Source of the DNA: Hymenochaete sp. R1
Lineage: Eukaryota; Basidiomycota; Agaricomycetes; Hymenochaetales; Hymenochaetaceae
DNA: 64,000 nt
Direction: 5' to 3'
Assembly: GCA_019400425.1 (NCBI GenBank)
Contig: JAFREE010000058.1
Coordinates: 62,001-126,000 of the forward strand
How positions within the stretch are numbered: position 1 is the first letter of the stretch; each line of letters opens with the position of its first letter. Both the position numbers and the translations under genes were made by a program. Shown here piece after piece: positions 24,746 to 36,469 of this stretch. Under the pieces are notes generated by a model that was not told the origin of the DNA, ran no database searches, and saw only the letters and a list, made by a program, of their open reading frames with translations.

Positions 24746-25866
24746 ATGACAGACTCAAAGACGCAGACAGTGCTCATTGTAGGTGCCACTGGTAATACGG
24801 GATCCGTCATCGCAGATGCTCTCCTCGGTAACTCGCTCTTTGTAAGTGATCTCATCCACTACAACATTTGAACTTGCATCTGAATACAATTTTATTGCAA
24901 TAGGAAGTCATCGCAGCCGTTCGACCCTCCTCCACTCCGGAAACACGCCCTGTTCTTAAAGATTTCGTCAATCGAGGACTCAAGCTCAGACAATTCGACA
25001 TCAAACAAGCTACAGCCGAGCAAGCAAAAAATGTTGTCCAAGACGTGGATGTTGTCATTTGTTGCGTAGCACCTGCTGAGTTGGATGACCAACTGCGTCT
25101 TGTTGACGCGTGTAAGAGCATGGGCGTCAAGAGGTTCATCCCGAGTTGTTGGGCTACAGCTTCTGTAGAGGGTCGGATGGCTCTTCATGATCAGGTCAGT
25201 TCCGTTAGCAAAAGTCACACTAATTTTCTGTATTTGCTTATTTCGCTCTCAGAAACTTACGGTACTCAAATACATCAAGAATTCTGGAGTCCCATACACC
25301 TTCATCGATGTCGGGTGGTGGTATATATACCTATAGTTTTGTTCCAAAAACGTTTGACTGACTCAGTTAAAAAAAGGTTTCAAATTCTTCTTCCCATCCT
25401 AGACCCCACGAAAGGTCCGCATCCAGACTTTGTGAAGTTCACTCAGACCATCTACGGCACAGGAAAAGTCAAATCTGCTATAACCGATCGCTCCGACATC
25501 GGTCGTTTTGTCGCACACATCATCGCAGACCCGCGTACTGTCAATCGATACGTGTTCGCCTGGGGGGAGGAGGTTACACAGGAGGAAGTCTTTGCATTAG
25601 CGGAGAGAGTCTCAGGACGCACCATCGCCCCATCAAAGCTTGGAGAAGAAGATGTCCAGCGAGCTGCGAGTGCAAAGGATAATGATTGGGCTTATACGAC
25701 GTTGATGCAGTATTTTGTCAGTATGTGGATAAAGGGAGATGATACGGTCGAGAACGCGAAGAAGGAAGATTATGGATCCGCACTCGACGCCAGGGAACTC
25801 TACCCGGACCTCAGACCGAAGTCGCTCGAGGCTTATGCGAAGGAGATGTACGCGGATCTTAAGTGA
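24746..25866 (+). CDS. NmrA-like/isoflavone-reductase-like NAD(P)-binding protein, tandem copy 1
   Basis: A Rossmann-fold protein of the NmrA/isoflavone reductase (atypical short-chain dehydrogenase) group. Members either reduce aromatic or other small substrates or act as NAD(P) sensors. Exons 24746-24841, 24904-25194, 25253-25320 and 25377-25866 give 314 residues. VLIVGATGNTGSV at residues 9-21 is the dinucleotide-binding glycine motif. VVICCVAP, GVKRFIPSCW and GVPYTFIDVGWW follow. The C-terminal part (RFVAHII, NRYVFAWGEE, EVFALAERVSGRT) matches the family's substrate-side region. All introns are GT-AG. The next gene is a close paralogue with the same exon sizes. Substrate is unknown. Confidence 0.9.
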
Positions 25867-26448
25867 ACTTGGTGTGTTAAACGTTATGGTATGTGTTTTT
25901 CGGTCTGGCTCTACTGGCATAATATCGTTTGAGGCTAATCAATAGTCTATACGATACTAGTGTACATCTTGATTTATTCCTGCGATTATCTTGCCTTCTG
26001 ACTGTATGGACTTCATAATTTACCTCTTGTATGAAAGGACGTTTAAAAACAACACAACGGGTCAGAGCAGAAAGACGGAAACGACGACGCGCTATCAAAA
26101 TTCGTAGTCCGGTCGGAAGCAACTTCTCTCATGTCTCAAGTTGACGTCAGCACTATCGTGATCAAGGGGTAAATATTGATCCAAGCTTGATTATCACTGA
26201 TAGCAATCACAAGAACAGAACCTCCCCCTCTTTGCACGAATAGAAGCTACTGATAGAATGCGAGAAGAACTCCCGTTTAGCGAGAACAGTCGAATTCTCC
26301 TTAAATGGCCTGTTCAACGAAGCTCGGAACCCAAACTCTTGATCTCATTGCAACAACGCCACAACGAACGCCACCAACGATCCTCAGACAGATATTCCAG
26401 AGTTAAGCATCACTTTTCGGCGTAAGGCCATACGAAGACGAGGACACG

Positions 26449-27595
26449 ATGTCAGACTCGAAAAAACAGACAGTGCTCATCGTAGGTGCAACTGGAAATA
26501 CGGGATCCGTCATCGCAGACACTCTGCTCAGCAACCCGACCTTCGTGAGTTCATGTATTGTCTATCAATATGGTAGCTCCGAGTCGAATCTGTATCTGAG
26601 CTTTTCGAATGACATACAGGAAATAGTCGCAGCCGTCCGCCCCACCACTACCCCAGAGACACGTCCTATTCTCAAAGAGTTTATCGACCGGGGTCTCAAG
26701 ATCAGGGAGTTCGATATAAAACAAGCTACGCCCGAGCAATTGGGAGAAGTCCTCCGAGGCGTAGATGTCGTTATTTGTTGCGTATCTCCTTTCGAACTAC
26801 AATACCAGCTGGGCCTCGTAGACGCATGTAAAGGGACAAGCGTTAAGAGATTCATTCCGAGTTGTTGGTCATCCGCGTCTGTGGAAGGTAGAATGGCGAT
26901 TCACGATCAGGCTTGTTCTCTCAAAATTCATACCGATCCTCCGATAACACATGTTAACCGCAGAAACTCAATGTAATCAAACATATCAAAGATTCTGGGG
27001 TTCCATACACCATCATCGACATCGGATGGTGGTAAGTTGGCCATTTTCCTAGTTATTCATCCCATAACTTGAAGACTAACTTGAGTCAAGGATGGATGTA
27101 ATTCTTCCCATCTTAGATCCCGCCAAAGCTCCGCACCCGGATCTCGTAAAGCTCTCTCAAACTATCTATGGCACCGGTAAAATGAAAGCCGCTACCACGG
27201 ACCGAAAGGACATCGGACATTTTGTCGAGCGTATCATCACAGATTCACGTACGCTAAACCGATATGTCTTCGCATGGGGGGGTCAAATTACTCAGGAAGA
27301 AGCGTTTGCGCTTGCGGAGCGAGTATCGGGACGCACGATCGAATCTTCAAGGATAAGAGAAGAAGAATTGCCCAGAGTGCCAGTTGGAAAGGGCGAATCT
27401 TACAATGACCGTGACTGGCTTTATGCGACGATGATGCAGTACATCGACAGTTTGTGGATAAAGGGAGACAATACGGTCGAGAATGCCAAAAAGGAAGAGT
27501 ATGGGTCCGCGCTCGATGCCAGAGAACTCTATCCAGACTTCAAGCCGAAGTCACTCGAGGATTATGCAAAAGAAGCGTATGCGGATTTGAAGTGA
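26449..27595 (+). CDS. NmrA-like/isoflavone-reductase-like NAD(P)-binding protein, tandem copy 2
   Basis: Paralogue of the preceding gene, with start codons 1,703 bp apart. Exons 26449-26544, 26620-26910, 26964-27031 and 27091-27595 give 319 residues. The first three exons have exactly the same lengths (96, 291, 68 nt) as in copy 1. It keeps VLIVGATGNTGSV, VVICCVSP, SVKRFIPSCW and GVPYTIIDIGWW, and ends EDYAKEAYADLK. A 5-residue longer loop (VGKGESYND region) distinguishes it. Intron 2 must start with GC (CAG followed by GCTTGT) rather than GT to keep the frame. If GC is not used, the reading frame breaks after residue 129. Function is no clearer than for copy 1. Confidence 0.88.
26911..26963 (+). 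other. GC-AG intron in NmrA-like copy 2
   Basis: The exon ends ...GAT CAG and the intron begins GCTTGT and ends CGCAG, where copy 1 has CAG followed by GTCAGT at the same codon. Using the nearest GT, four bases downstream, would shift the frame against the conserved KLNVIKHIKDSGVPY exon. Confidence 0.7.
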
Positions 27596-27778
27596 AGTCG
27601 GAATGAGCGGTACGTTTCTCACTATCTTCAGGATGTCGAACTCTAAGCCTGATCCAGTAGTATAATGCAGTTTGTCCTGAACCATGTTGGCATTTGTTCG
27701 CACGGTGGGAAGAAATGGAGAAAAGGACCGTTCTTGCTTTAATTCGTATTTTGTGCAACTGTCGGTCTAACTAATTTA

Positions 27779-30700
27779 TCACTTGTATGGAATGCCATTT
27801 TGAAGCTAATGAGGCATGAGACATTAGATCGGCGGAGAAAGACTGCTTACACTCACTCTTTGGAACTCATCATACGCAACACTCCTCATGTTCTCGTGCG
27901 CATTTTTCACTATACCTACCATAAATTCCGCCGCCTGCCTCTCGTTCAAATCGAGCGCGAAACGCTCCCTCAGACGTCTTATAGTTGGCTCGCCCTTGAA
28001 TGACGGCAGGTCGGTGCCGAGCATGAGTTCAACCGTGTCTATGATTTGTTCCGCATGCGGCCTGATGGCAAGGAACGCCTTGATTGTCAGATGTTGGAAA
28101 AGTACGTAGCCTTTCGAGTAGCGACCGCCCATGAGAGTGACCATTTCATGATTGAGTTTGAAAGAATTCGGTTCAAATTTGATCCCCTGGTACCACAATT
28201 AGACAAATACAAATAGACGAGCGTTAACAACTTACTCCGGGGCGTATGATAGGAGAAAATGAAAGCAAGTAAGTACCCAGAGTCAAGGTTTGTACGGAAT
28301 TAAAGACTTATCAATATCAAAGAGAAAACCAAAATCTATAGAAATTGCTCAATACGACTCCAATCATAAAGCACAAAACACCTTACCGATGTGGACGATA
28401 TGTCCTTCGCCATCTATCATGATGTTTCCATTATGTCTGTCCTTGATTTGAAGAATATAGCAAGCAACGGAATAAGCGGCCATGGATTGAATGAAACTTA
28501 GACGAGCGCGCTGGAAGGGTATGGTGTCCTCTCCGCCGTATTTCGCTGTGAAGAAGCCTAAAAGGTCGTTGATCTTTGCTCGACCCATCTCGTCTCGAGA
28601 TGTTGCATTTGGAACCACGTCAATGACACCACACTGGATACTACTATTAGCTCATCCTGAATCAAGGAATTGTAAAATGTCCTTACACCGGGGCCAGTAG
28701 CTGTGACACGATATGGAAACAGATATAGATTGAGTCCCACACTCAAGAATATGTTCTTGAACATAGCAATGACTTGCAACGCAAGGACATCTTGACGACA
28801 ATCGTCGCCAACCTTGAAAATTGCAGCCTGCCAGACATCTTGGTCCTCATACTCTTCTTTCACGTCAATATCGTCGTCCGGCACCATGTCTGAGGGTTTA
28901 CTCATGATCAGTTGCCTCCTACGCACTTTAAACGACGCCATGAAAGGTGCCTATCGAACTGTTTATAAGTATTCTGAGAATATATAGTGGTGAACGTACC
29001 TTCGCGTGACTTTGGAGAGGTCGACCTGATTTCCTATCAATGTCTATCAATGAACCATCAGGGTTGCTCGGGAGGTATACCCCGACTTCGACCTTGATTT
29101 TTGCCATCTCTTCGTCGATTTTTGCCTGTTTCAAACTGTCGGAAAACAAGTTAACTTCGAAGAGATGGTATGCACCTTTTTCTCCGGTTTTGTTCTTTTG
29201 CTGTATGGTTTAAGCTTGCCTGATATGGAAGTGACCTCGTTGAAGAATCCAAACTCTCTGTCATAGAATTCTCGAGCTTCTCCAGAAAGCGATTCGACGA
29301 CTAGATCCGTCATCTTATCGAGTTCGGGTTTCATGGGATCCTCCTGGAAGTACTACATGGGCTGAAAGACAATATGGAAGAGTATTGAAAATACCTTCTC
29401 AGCCATATCATCTTTGTAGCAGTTAGCTTTCATATTCCAAATGATTTGATGACAGAAAAGCTGCGAGATTTTTGCAGTCTCGAAGATGAAACGCTTGACG
29501 TATCCTAAGCAAATATTATTAGCGAAGACAAGTCAAAAAGAATGATACACATACCCAGGGCATCGTTTCTTAACGCCTGCACAATTTGAGGCACGAAGAA
29601 GAAAGTCAAGGCTACAGGGTGTTGCTCCAGCACACGATGGGCATATTGCAGGAGTAACGAATCATTGCGGTATCGAGGCTCAAAAAATGTTATGGCTGTA
29701 ACTGGTGTTACAGGAGCCCAGAGTAGCACGTACTGTAAGAATGTTATTGTATAGAAGCGAATGTGAAAGAGAATGCAGTGTTGTACCTTTGATTCGTTTC
29801 GGGTACCCGAGTCGCGTCTGCCACCCACCACAAAGCGCAACGCTTCTGGAACATCCAGAACCTCTTTTGGATCGGCCCGAATCCATCGGCCCACTTCATT
29901 GTCAATCAAAGGTAGCTTGAACCGCTCAGGCATGTGGACGACAATCTTTGGATCTATTGTCCATCCATTTTTGATTTCAGCCCTCCAGCCATCCTAAATA
30001 TTTGTTAATTGTTTTGTTTCCTTTGATATTGGATAAGTATACAACTCTTACCTCAGCAATAAGTTTATCTGTCAACCCGACAGGGTCCATGCGTCGCTTC
30101 GTGTCATTGGATGGGTTATCCCAAACACTCAAGCGGAAAATCTCATTCTCAACAAGTAGCCGTAATAGCCGGTTGGCAGATTTAAGCTCTACGTATCATG
30201 AGCTTAAATGAAGAGATAAAGTACGAAAAGAGACTGACCTTGGGTATTGGAGTTTACTGAGGGAGAAGAGCTCGAAACGACGTGGGATCCTCTAACTGCG
30301 TCATTCTGTAACAGCGTCAAAAAGTTGGAAAGTGTCTTGATGTCTGAGTCGTTTTGAACTTGATTGGCACCAAAGGACCATCTATCACGTGGAATAGCTC
30401 AGTCCATGACGAGTACTGTTTACCAACACCATAGAGACTCACTGCGGCCTGACGGAAAACCAAGAGAATGCTGCACGATACAAGATCCGTCGCAGTTTGT
30501 TTTCGCAGAAAACGTCCATCTTCGAGCTTTTGAGAACTTCAAAGCCAAATAGGAGGAAAGAAAAGCGCCCTTCTCGAGCTAAAGGATGAGTGCTAAAACC
30601 GTAATTCATTACCCCTCGAACGCATCTATGAAATAATAAATCACCTCATGGATTTATGCGCCAACGCGGAACGCATTACGAGTTTTAGAATTATCTGCAT

Positions 30701-33700
30701 TATACCTAGACTATGGTATCTTGAGGCTTGGAAACGACTCAAGAGCATCTGCATGATAAGCAAATGCGGCGAGAGAAGCTTTCTTGCTGAAGCACTGGCT
30801 AGATCAATAATGGATTTATCCGTAGGACTATATTCCACAGAATGAACAAAAGGATCAGAGTGGCTAAAAAGAGGTGTATTCAATTTTTTAGCATACCTCA
30901 AGTAAAGAAGAGAAGGGAACCATTACTTCAAAGTTTCTGAGAAAAGTCCAATATTACGCTTGACTGTGACGCTCCATGCGTTGCTGACTTCCATGAGCAA
31001 GCAAATTTCCAAGTCAGGTCGCTCGCCTATAATCCACGACCAAACTTCGATACCAGCCGTTACAATCAAGGGGCTGAATATCTCAAATGGTAGCGCAACA
31101 AGTCGATGTAGAAGGTCGTAATCGCACTTCGGGCTGCGTTAGCCTGAAGTGCAACCACGAATGAAAAAATTAACGCACTTTAGAATTCGACAAAAGACAA
31201 GCGGCTGATCGGAAGAGTAGCTCCTTAGTTTCCGAGATAGAAAGCGGGGACACGTTGGATTTGACTTCTTTCATTGCTCGGAGGATTTCTGCCTTTACAG
31301 TCGAGACGATATGTCTAGCTCCTAATTGCACCTCGGTCAAAAATTTTCCGGGCGGAAGAGCTCAAGACGTCTCGCTCTTACCTTTGGTAAGTGCACCACT
31401 GAGTCCAACCGACTCTCCAGCAAAGCGCTCCTTGGATGCGATCTGCGTCGCTAGTACTTTGGCTCTGTCCGGTCTCCAGGAGGATTGACCGGACACAGGC
31501 GCTGACAGATAGTCAACATATATGCTTCAGGATACAGTTACAACTTACCTATCTTGCGTTCTGATGGGCCAAGCGCACTCGCGAATTGCAATGCAACGGA
31601 TGCACCCAATTCAGTTAGTTGAAGCGCTGCACCAGAATGGCTTGACACAAGATAGCTCTGGACATGAAATCAGCTATTATTCAGAAAATCATACGCACAC
31701 TGGTGCACATACTTGAAGTGTGGATTGAAGATCAAGCGGAGCCCTTGCGAGAGCCAATCCCAGCCAGTTATTGGCATTCACGTGTAAAGTTGAAAGAATT
31801 TCGTTCCTTATCGCATACGAATCGGACAACTCCAGGTCGACTTTCGTGAGCTCCGAGTGGAAGTTGTATTTAGGATCATACTGTCAAAAATCAGCAAGAA
31901 GCTATACACACAGACAAGAGGTGCTCCAACCTCGTCAGTGAATTCTCCTTCACACGCCTTCCTCAACATCGTGAGGACCTCCAACAATGCGAATACGAAC
32001 GATGAATCACACATAAACGATGGGAAAGAAGTAATGAGTTTATTGAGATATCTCATGGATACTTCGCGCGTTCTCGAGACCCGGTGGCAACTCATGATGA
32101 GAAGCCCGCGAAGCTCATCCGAGATGCGCTGCGGAAGTGAGTGTTCTACGACCTGCTTGCCAAGTCCACCAATTGCAAATTGCATCACCTATGACAAATA
32201 TTGAAAGGGTTATTCAAGAAAGTTCATAGATACACACCTTGTCGGCAACAGAGCTCATACACGCAGACAACGCTTCATGATTATTAAGGCTTTCATTTGC
32301 GAAGTATGTCGGAAGGGATGACGGAAGGCCAACAGTAGACCTCATGGACTCCAGCTCATACATCGTCAACAAGAAAATTATTTGACTGGGCAACAAGTAT
32401 CGGACTTCGCTGTGTCGTGAAGGAATGGCCTTGCTAATCATTTCCCTATGAGGATTGATGGCCTACATGACGATTGAACAAATTTACCCTCGCCCACGTA
32501 ATGGTTGCTCACCGTTTGGGCATATTCCTGCCTGATGACTGTATTGTACTCCAGATTTCGAGATACAAAATCCGGGACCTCCTCGAGTACAAGCACAGGT
32601 GTCTTCGAAGCTATCCTAGTCAATGCCGCTACTTGCCATTCTGCTGAAGGTTGAGATCCCTCAGTGGGATTCGTGAGTTGGAACAGGACACTGAGGAACC
32701 ACAAGTTGCGGAAGAGAGCAGTCAGCTCCTGTGATGCGTTAATACTCGGGTCGAAATCCAGTTGAGTTAGTAAGGCGTCAATTGGAAGAAGCAACGAGCC
32801 CAGCTGGTCGACCATATCGTCAATCTGTATTCCGAAGTCGGGTTATATAACTGAATGTTAAAGCGCATGATCACTAATCACCTTGAGATGGTTGTTGGAA
32901 ACACATAAGTTTTGAATGGCGACGCCTTTGTCAATGTATAGCGCAAGCAGTTCCACAAGTAAAATTTCTCGAAACTCAGGCCTCCGCCGCAGCTCCTGCG
33001 CTAACCTGGTCTGTGCAGCCAGAACCTTAAAAATGATGTCAAAATTGCCTCTCCGCTCCTAAATGCATTGACTCACAGTGTTATTAGAAAACCGTGGGTC
33101 ATCGCTGCTTGTGGAACGACTGATATTCGCGAAGACCTTGACGATGTCTATGAACGTGTTTTCTGGGGCAATCAGGGCCAGATCAACTAGGTTGTAGACT
33201 ATCGCAGCTTCTACCGTTGGCTCAGCGGACCGAAGCCTCTGCAGGAGCATTGCTACAGTTAGTCGAGTGACCTGTTTATGTATCAGAATGCAGAATGTCA
33301 ATGAGGATTGACCAACATGCCTCGTCAAGTCTGAACTCCAATGTCAAACACGTTACAACCGAAATGGTACTAATTCCAATCAATCGCTGCTGGTCTTCGT
33401 TAAAAGCTTGAAGACCGGATTTCAGTGATTGAACATTATGCTCCTCCGTCTGTGCCGAGGATAGTGAAGAGGATGCATGCGAGCTCCGGGTGCTGTCGTG
33501 AGGCTCTCTACTCGTAGCAGCAATGTAATTGAGTAGTGAGTACATGTTGGACATTATGAAATCGTCCCCGGGAGACAGCTTGATGCACAGGGAGAGGCAT
33601 TTCGCTGCTGCTGCAAGAGGCATAGGTGCACTGGCTTCCGATGCAAACTCATATTCGAACATCGGCAAAGGCGAAGTAACGAACCGACGGAGGTGTCCTG

Positions 33701-35244
33701 ACATCACGGTAGAGAGCAAGGGGAAGCTAGCAATGTCGAGTCAGTCTTAACCTCATTGTGATAGCACATAAATTACTTCTGAACCAGGACAGTCGTCGAC
33801 TTCAGAGCAGCCTCCTGCACTAGTTGATCGGACACCGGCGGATCTTCGCTGAGTAACTGCTTCAGCCTAGCAAGTAAATTATTCTCAGGCTCCTGGAGTG
33901 CTACCGAGCACACAGTGGCAAGTTTCTGTACGAAGTCAGCGGAACGTACGAACATATTGAAAGGCAGATGTGACGTACTAATGACTCTGACATCGTTTCC
34001 CAAGCATACGTATCAATCGACGGGTCCGTATCCACGTCTTCAATCTGCAAAAGCAAGTCTGCAAAGCAACTAATGGCGTAACCTGATACGTCTTTCAAGG
34101 CATCACGGGAGGATTGTACAGCGTCGGTGTCTTCTGCTTTGTTGTTTGTAAGGCGATCCCAGACGTTGTTGGCGGCTTCTGCCTCGTCTTCCACTCCGTC
34201 AACGCAAGAAGCCGATTTTGGAGGAGGAGACAAAGCTTGTGCAAGAACCGTCCATATGATCTCCATCACGCAGCATACGATAAAATAGCCGGTGAGCGGC
34301 CTTTCTTCTGCAACGTAGCGAGACAAGAACATCTGTATGAATTGAGTTTCTTCGGTAATGGACTCGTTGCCCTGTAGCGACTGCGGAAGCAAGTCGTTTA
34401 GATAATCGACAACTTCTGGTTGAAGTAGCGCGTGAAGGTTGCTCATAAGTGATGCCCAGTCCTCGGCAGACCAGTTATATGGCGAGGATATCACTGCACG
34501 GTAAAATCCATGAAACGCAGGGGCATACTGTGTCAAGACGACACTTGCTGTTGTTCAGGTCAGAACATACAAAAATACGGGGGAGTAAGATGCCACTAAC
34601 GATTATCAGATTTCAGTTGTTGCGTTATCTTCGATGAAAAATTGAGGATGGTTGCGGTTGCTTTTGACCGATATTGCGGGAATGCGAAAGATATGTGCAA
34701 GAGTGCGGACACGGTCGTAGATACGAGCTGATCTGGCAAAGACCATTCTAAAAAGAAGTTAACATACCACCCGACTAATTTTTATCAAACGAAAGTGCTC
34801 ACTATCCCATATTAAAGTGGGTTCAAAATCCATAGAGGGTATATCATTCAGGATATCGACAAGCACCGGAAATGTGTCTTCAACGTGCATGGATGACAAG
34901 CTTGTCGCCAGCTGAGCAAAACCGATATTGCAACAAATCCTCGACGCCGGCTACAGCAAATGAGCGACCAGACCTTTGCTTGAACAAAAAGCCATACCAT
35001 AAGGACCCTTTGTGTTGATTGCTCTGCATTGAAGAATAATTCGTCCTTGTTTTGTGTCTGTGAAGGGGTATCGACCTTTGAGCGGACAAGGTCCACAACT
35101 GGTTGGATTTCCTCGTCATCGCCGCTCTTAGCAACGTTGTCTGCCAGGTCTTTGTAGATGAGTGCTTGAAGGTTTTTAAACTCGAGACTGCCTCTGCGTT
35201 AGTTGCAACACTGTCTTAAAAAGTACTGTGACTTACCAGTCCAT
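27779..35244 (-). CDS. STT4: Phosphatidylinositol 4-kinase STT4 (PI4K type III alpha)
   Basis: STT4 makes PI4P at the plasma membrane and feeds the pool needed for PI(4,5)P2 and cell-wall signalling. The gene has more than twenty-five exons and encodes about 1,950-2,000 aa, the family's usual size. Exon 1 is only 8 nt (35244-35237); the next begins at 35187 and the start reads MDCLEFKNLQALIYKDLA. A long helical-repeat N-terminus follows. The kinase region holds GDDCRQDVLALQVIAMFKNI, NLYLFPYRVTATGPG, FIQSMAAYSVACYIL, DRHNGNIMIDGEG and HIVHIDFGF. The C-terminus reads KFEPNSFKLNHEMV, LMGG, YDEFQR and then LQNGIPYK from a last 27-nt exon (27805-27779). The join HIDFGFLFDI-GPG-GIKFEP needs a 24-nt exon, an AT-AC intron and an 8-nt exon, described separately. 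The gene is divergent from the FAHD1-like gene. Confidence 0.94.
28236..28243 (-). other. 8-nt micro-exon of STT4
   Basis: The octamer GCCCCGGA completes one Gly codon and supplies Pro-Gly. It is followed on the minus strand by a good donor, GTAAGTTG. The next intron (28235-28187) ends CCAG before GGG ATC AAA. The three residues are conserved in the family's kinase domain. Confidence 0.72.
28244..28311 (-). other. Probable AT-AC intron in STT4
   Basis: On the minus strand the exon ends ...GAT ATT G and is followed by ATAAGTCTTT; the intron ends CCTATCATAC just before GCCCCGGA. Removing these 68 nt gives FDI-G-PG, the sequence expected between HIDFGF and GIKFEP in fungal STT4. No GT-AG combination in the interval restores the frame. 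The donor is not the U12 consensus (ATATCC), so it would be a U2-type AT-AC intron. A pyrimidine-rich run lies before the AC. Confidence 0.75.
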
Positions 35245-35455
35245 GGTGGTAGTAGGTGTTTGAAGAGGATTCGAGCGTGCGCTTCGCTTCCGCTCCGAGT
35301 CTCGACTTTGACCCGGACTCAACGGAGTTCCCTTCTATGGCAATTCAGCATCGGCAGCCCGCTTCTACACGCACATTTCCTCCTGCTTCTACGGGATCAT
35401 TCAACTCCTACCTGGGTCCTTTCTTTCGCACGTCCATCTTTGGCATATCTAATTA
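35245..35455. promoter_or_regulatory. Divergent promoter region between STT4 and the FAHD1-like gene
   Basis: 211 bp separate the ATG of STT4 from the ATG of the FAHD1-like gene. The interval is C/T-rich on the + strand in several short runs (for example around 35380-35400). It must hold both 5' ends. No defined site was recognised. Confidence 0.4.
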
Positions 35456-36469
35456 ATGTCGTCAGCTTCGTCTTTTGTCCGCTCGGGCAAGAAAGTACGC
35501 TTGTTTCAAAAGCAAGCATATGCAGAGACAACTTACACTACCGCCAGATTGTAGCCATTGGCCGAAACTACGCGGAGCATGTCAAAGAGCTCAACAACAC
35601 AGTACCGAAAGAACCATTCTTCTTCCTAAAGCCTACCACGAGCTATGTTGCTTCCGGTGGTGACATCCAGATCCCTCGAGGAGTATTAGCTCATCACGAA
35701 GGTGTCCCCTGCACAGTCGAGCTAAATTTCATGTGCAATGCTGATGTGCTATCTTGCAGTTGAACTCGGTGTTGTAGTAGGGAAGTCGGGACGGGACATA
35801 AGCGCAGAAAACGCGGACTCGCATATCGCAGGGTACGGTGCGTAGCCTTTGCCCTCCTTCATCAACTGTTTTCTAACATTTCTCAGCGCTTGCCATTGAC
35901 ATGACGGCTCGTAACATGCAGGAAGAAGTCAAGAAAAAGGGTCTGCCTTGGTCTGCTGTCAAAGGGTTTGATACCTTTACTCCAATAAGGTATTGTTAAC
36001 TTGATTTTGCAGGCTGCATGCTGAGCTAAATGTTTCGAAGTCCATTCATCGACCGTTCACTAGTGCCGGACGCGACAAAGCTTAATCTATGGTTGAAGGT
36101 TTCGTTTCTTGTGCTATTCCCAGGAGCAATATAATTGACTAGTTTCAAGATCAACGGCGAGACGAAGCAGGACGGCGTAACTTCCGATATGATATTTCCT
36201 ATCCCGAGGCTAATTGAGCATGTCTCGTCTATCATGACATTAGAGGTGCATTTTGCATTCTGCGTTCTCGAGCTAGTCCAAGGGCTAACTTGAATGTGTG
36301 AACTGTGCAGGAAGGGGATCTCATTCTCACCGGTACTCCGTCGGGTGTAGGACCCGTCAAGCCTGGCGACGAAGTCACCGCAGAGCTCAACTCCGAAGGA
36401 TCTGTCCTCGCCGAACTGAAGTTCCGAGCAGTACAGCGAGAATTAGGTTATCACTTCAAGTCTGAGTGA
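35456..36469 (+). CDS. Fumarylacetoacetate hydrolase family protein, FAHD1-like acylpyruvase/oxaloacetate decarboxylase
   Basis: FAHD1-type enzymes cleave acylpyruvates or decarboxylate oxaloacetate, usually in mitochondria, using a metal held by an E-E-D triad. Seven exons join in phase: 35456-35494, 35548-35701, 35760-35837, 35887-35989, 36041-36098, 36150-36245 and 36311-36469. The product is 228 residues, close to the usual size. It starts [20 protein letters not shown]; the motif [11 protein letters not shown] and EPFFFLKP follow. Then come VELGVVVGK and AIDMTARN, then [20 protein letters not shown] and LIEHVS. The C-terminus has [19 protein letters not shown]. Glu of HHEVELG and Asp of AIDMT fit metal ligands. 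The short Ser/Arg-rich N-terminus could be a weak mitochondrial signal. Confidence 0.93.

Noticed and set aside
26449..26976. Unspliced 175-aa reading of NmrA-like copy 2
   Set aside because: It reads through intron sequence at both ends of exon 2; the spliced form matches copy 1 exon by exon.
27806..27856. STT4 ending in VSVSSLSPPI by reading through to TAA at 27824
   Set aside because: A good GTGAGT donor after YDEFQR and an acceptor 51 nt later give LQNGIPYK and a stop, which matches the expected C-terminus.
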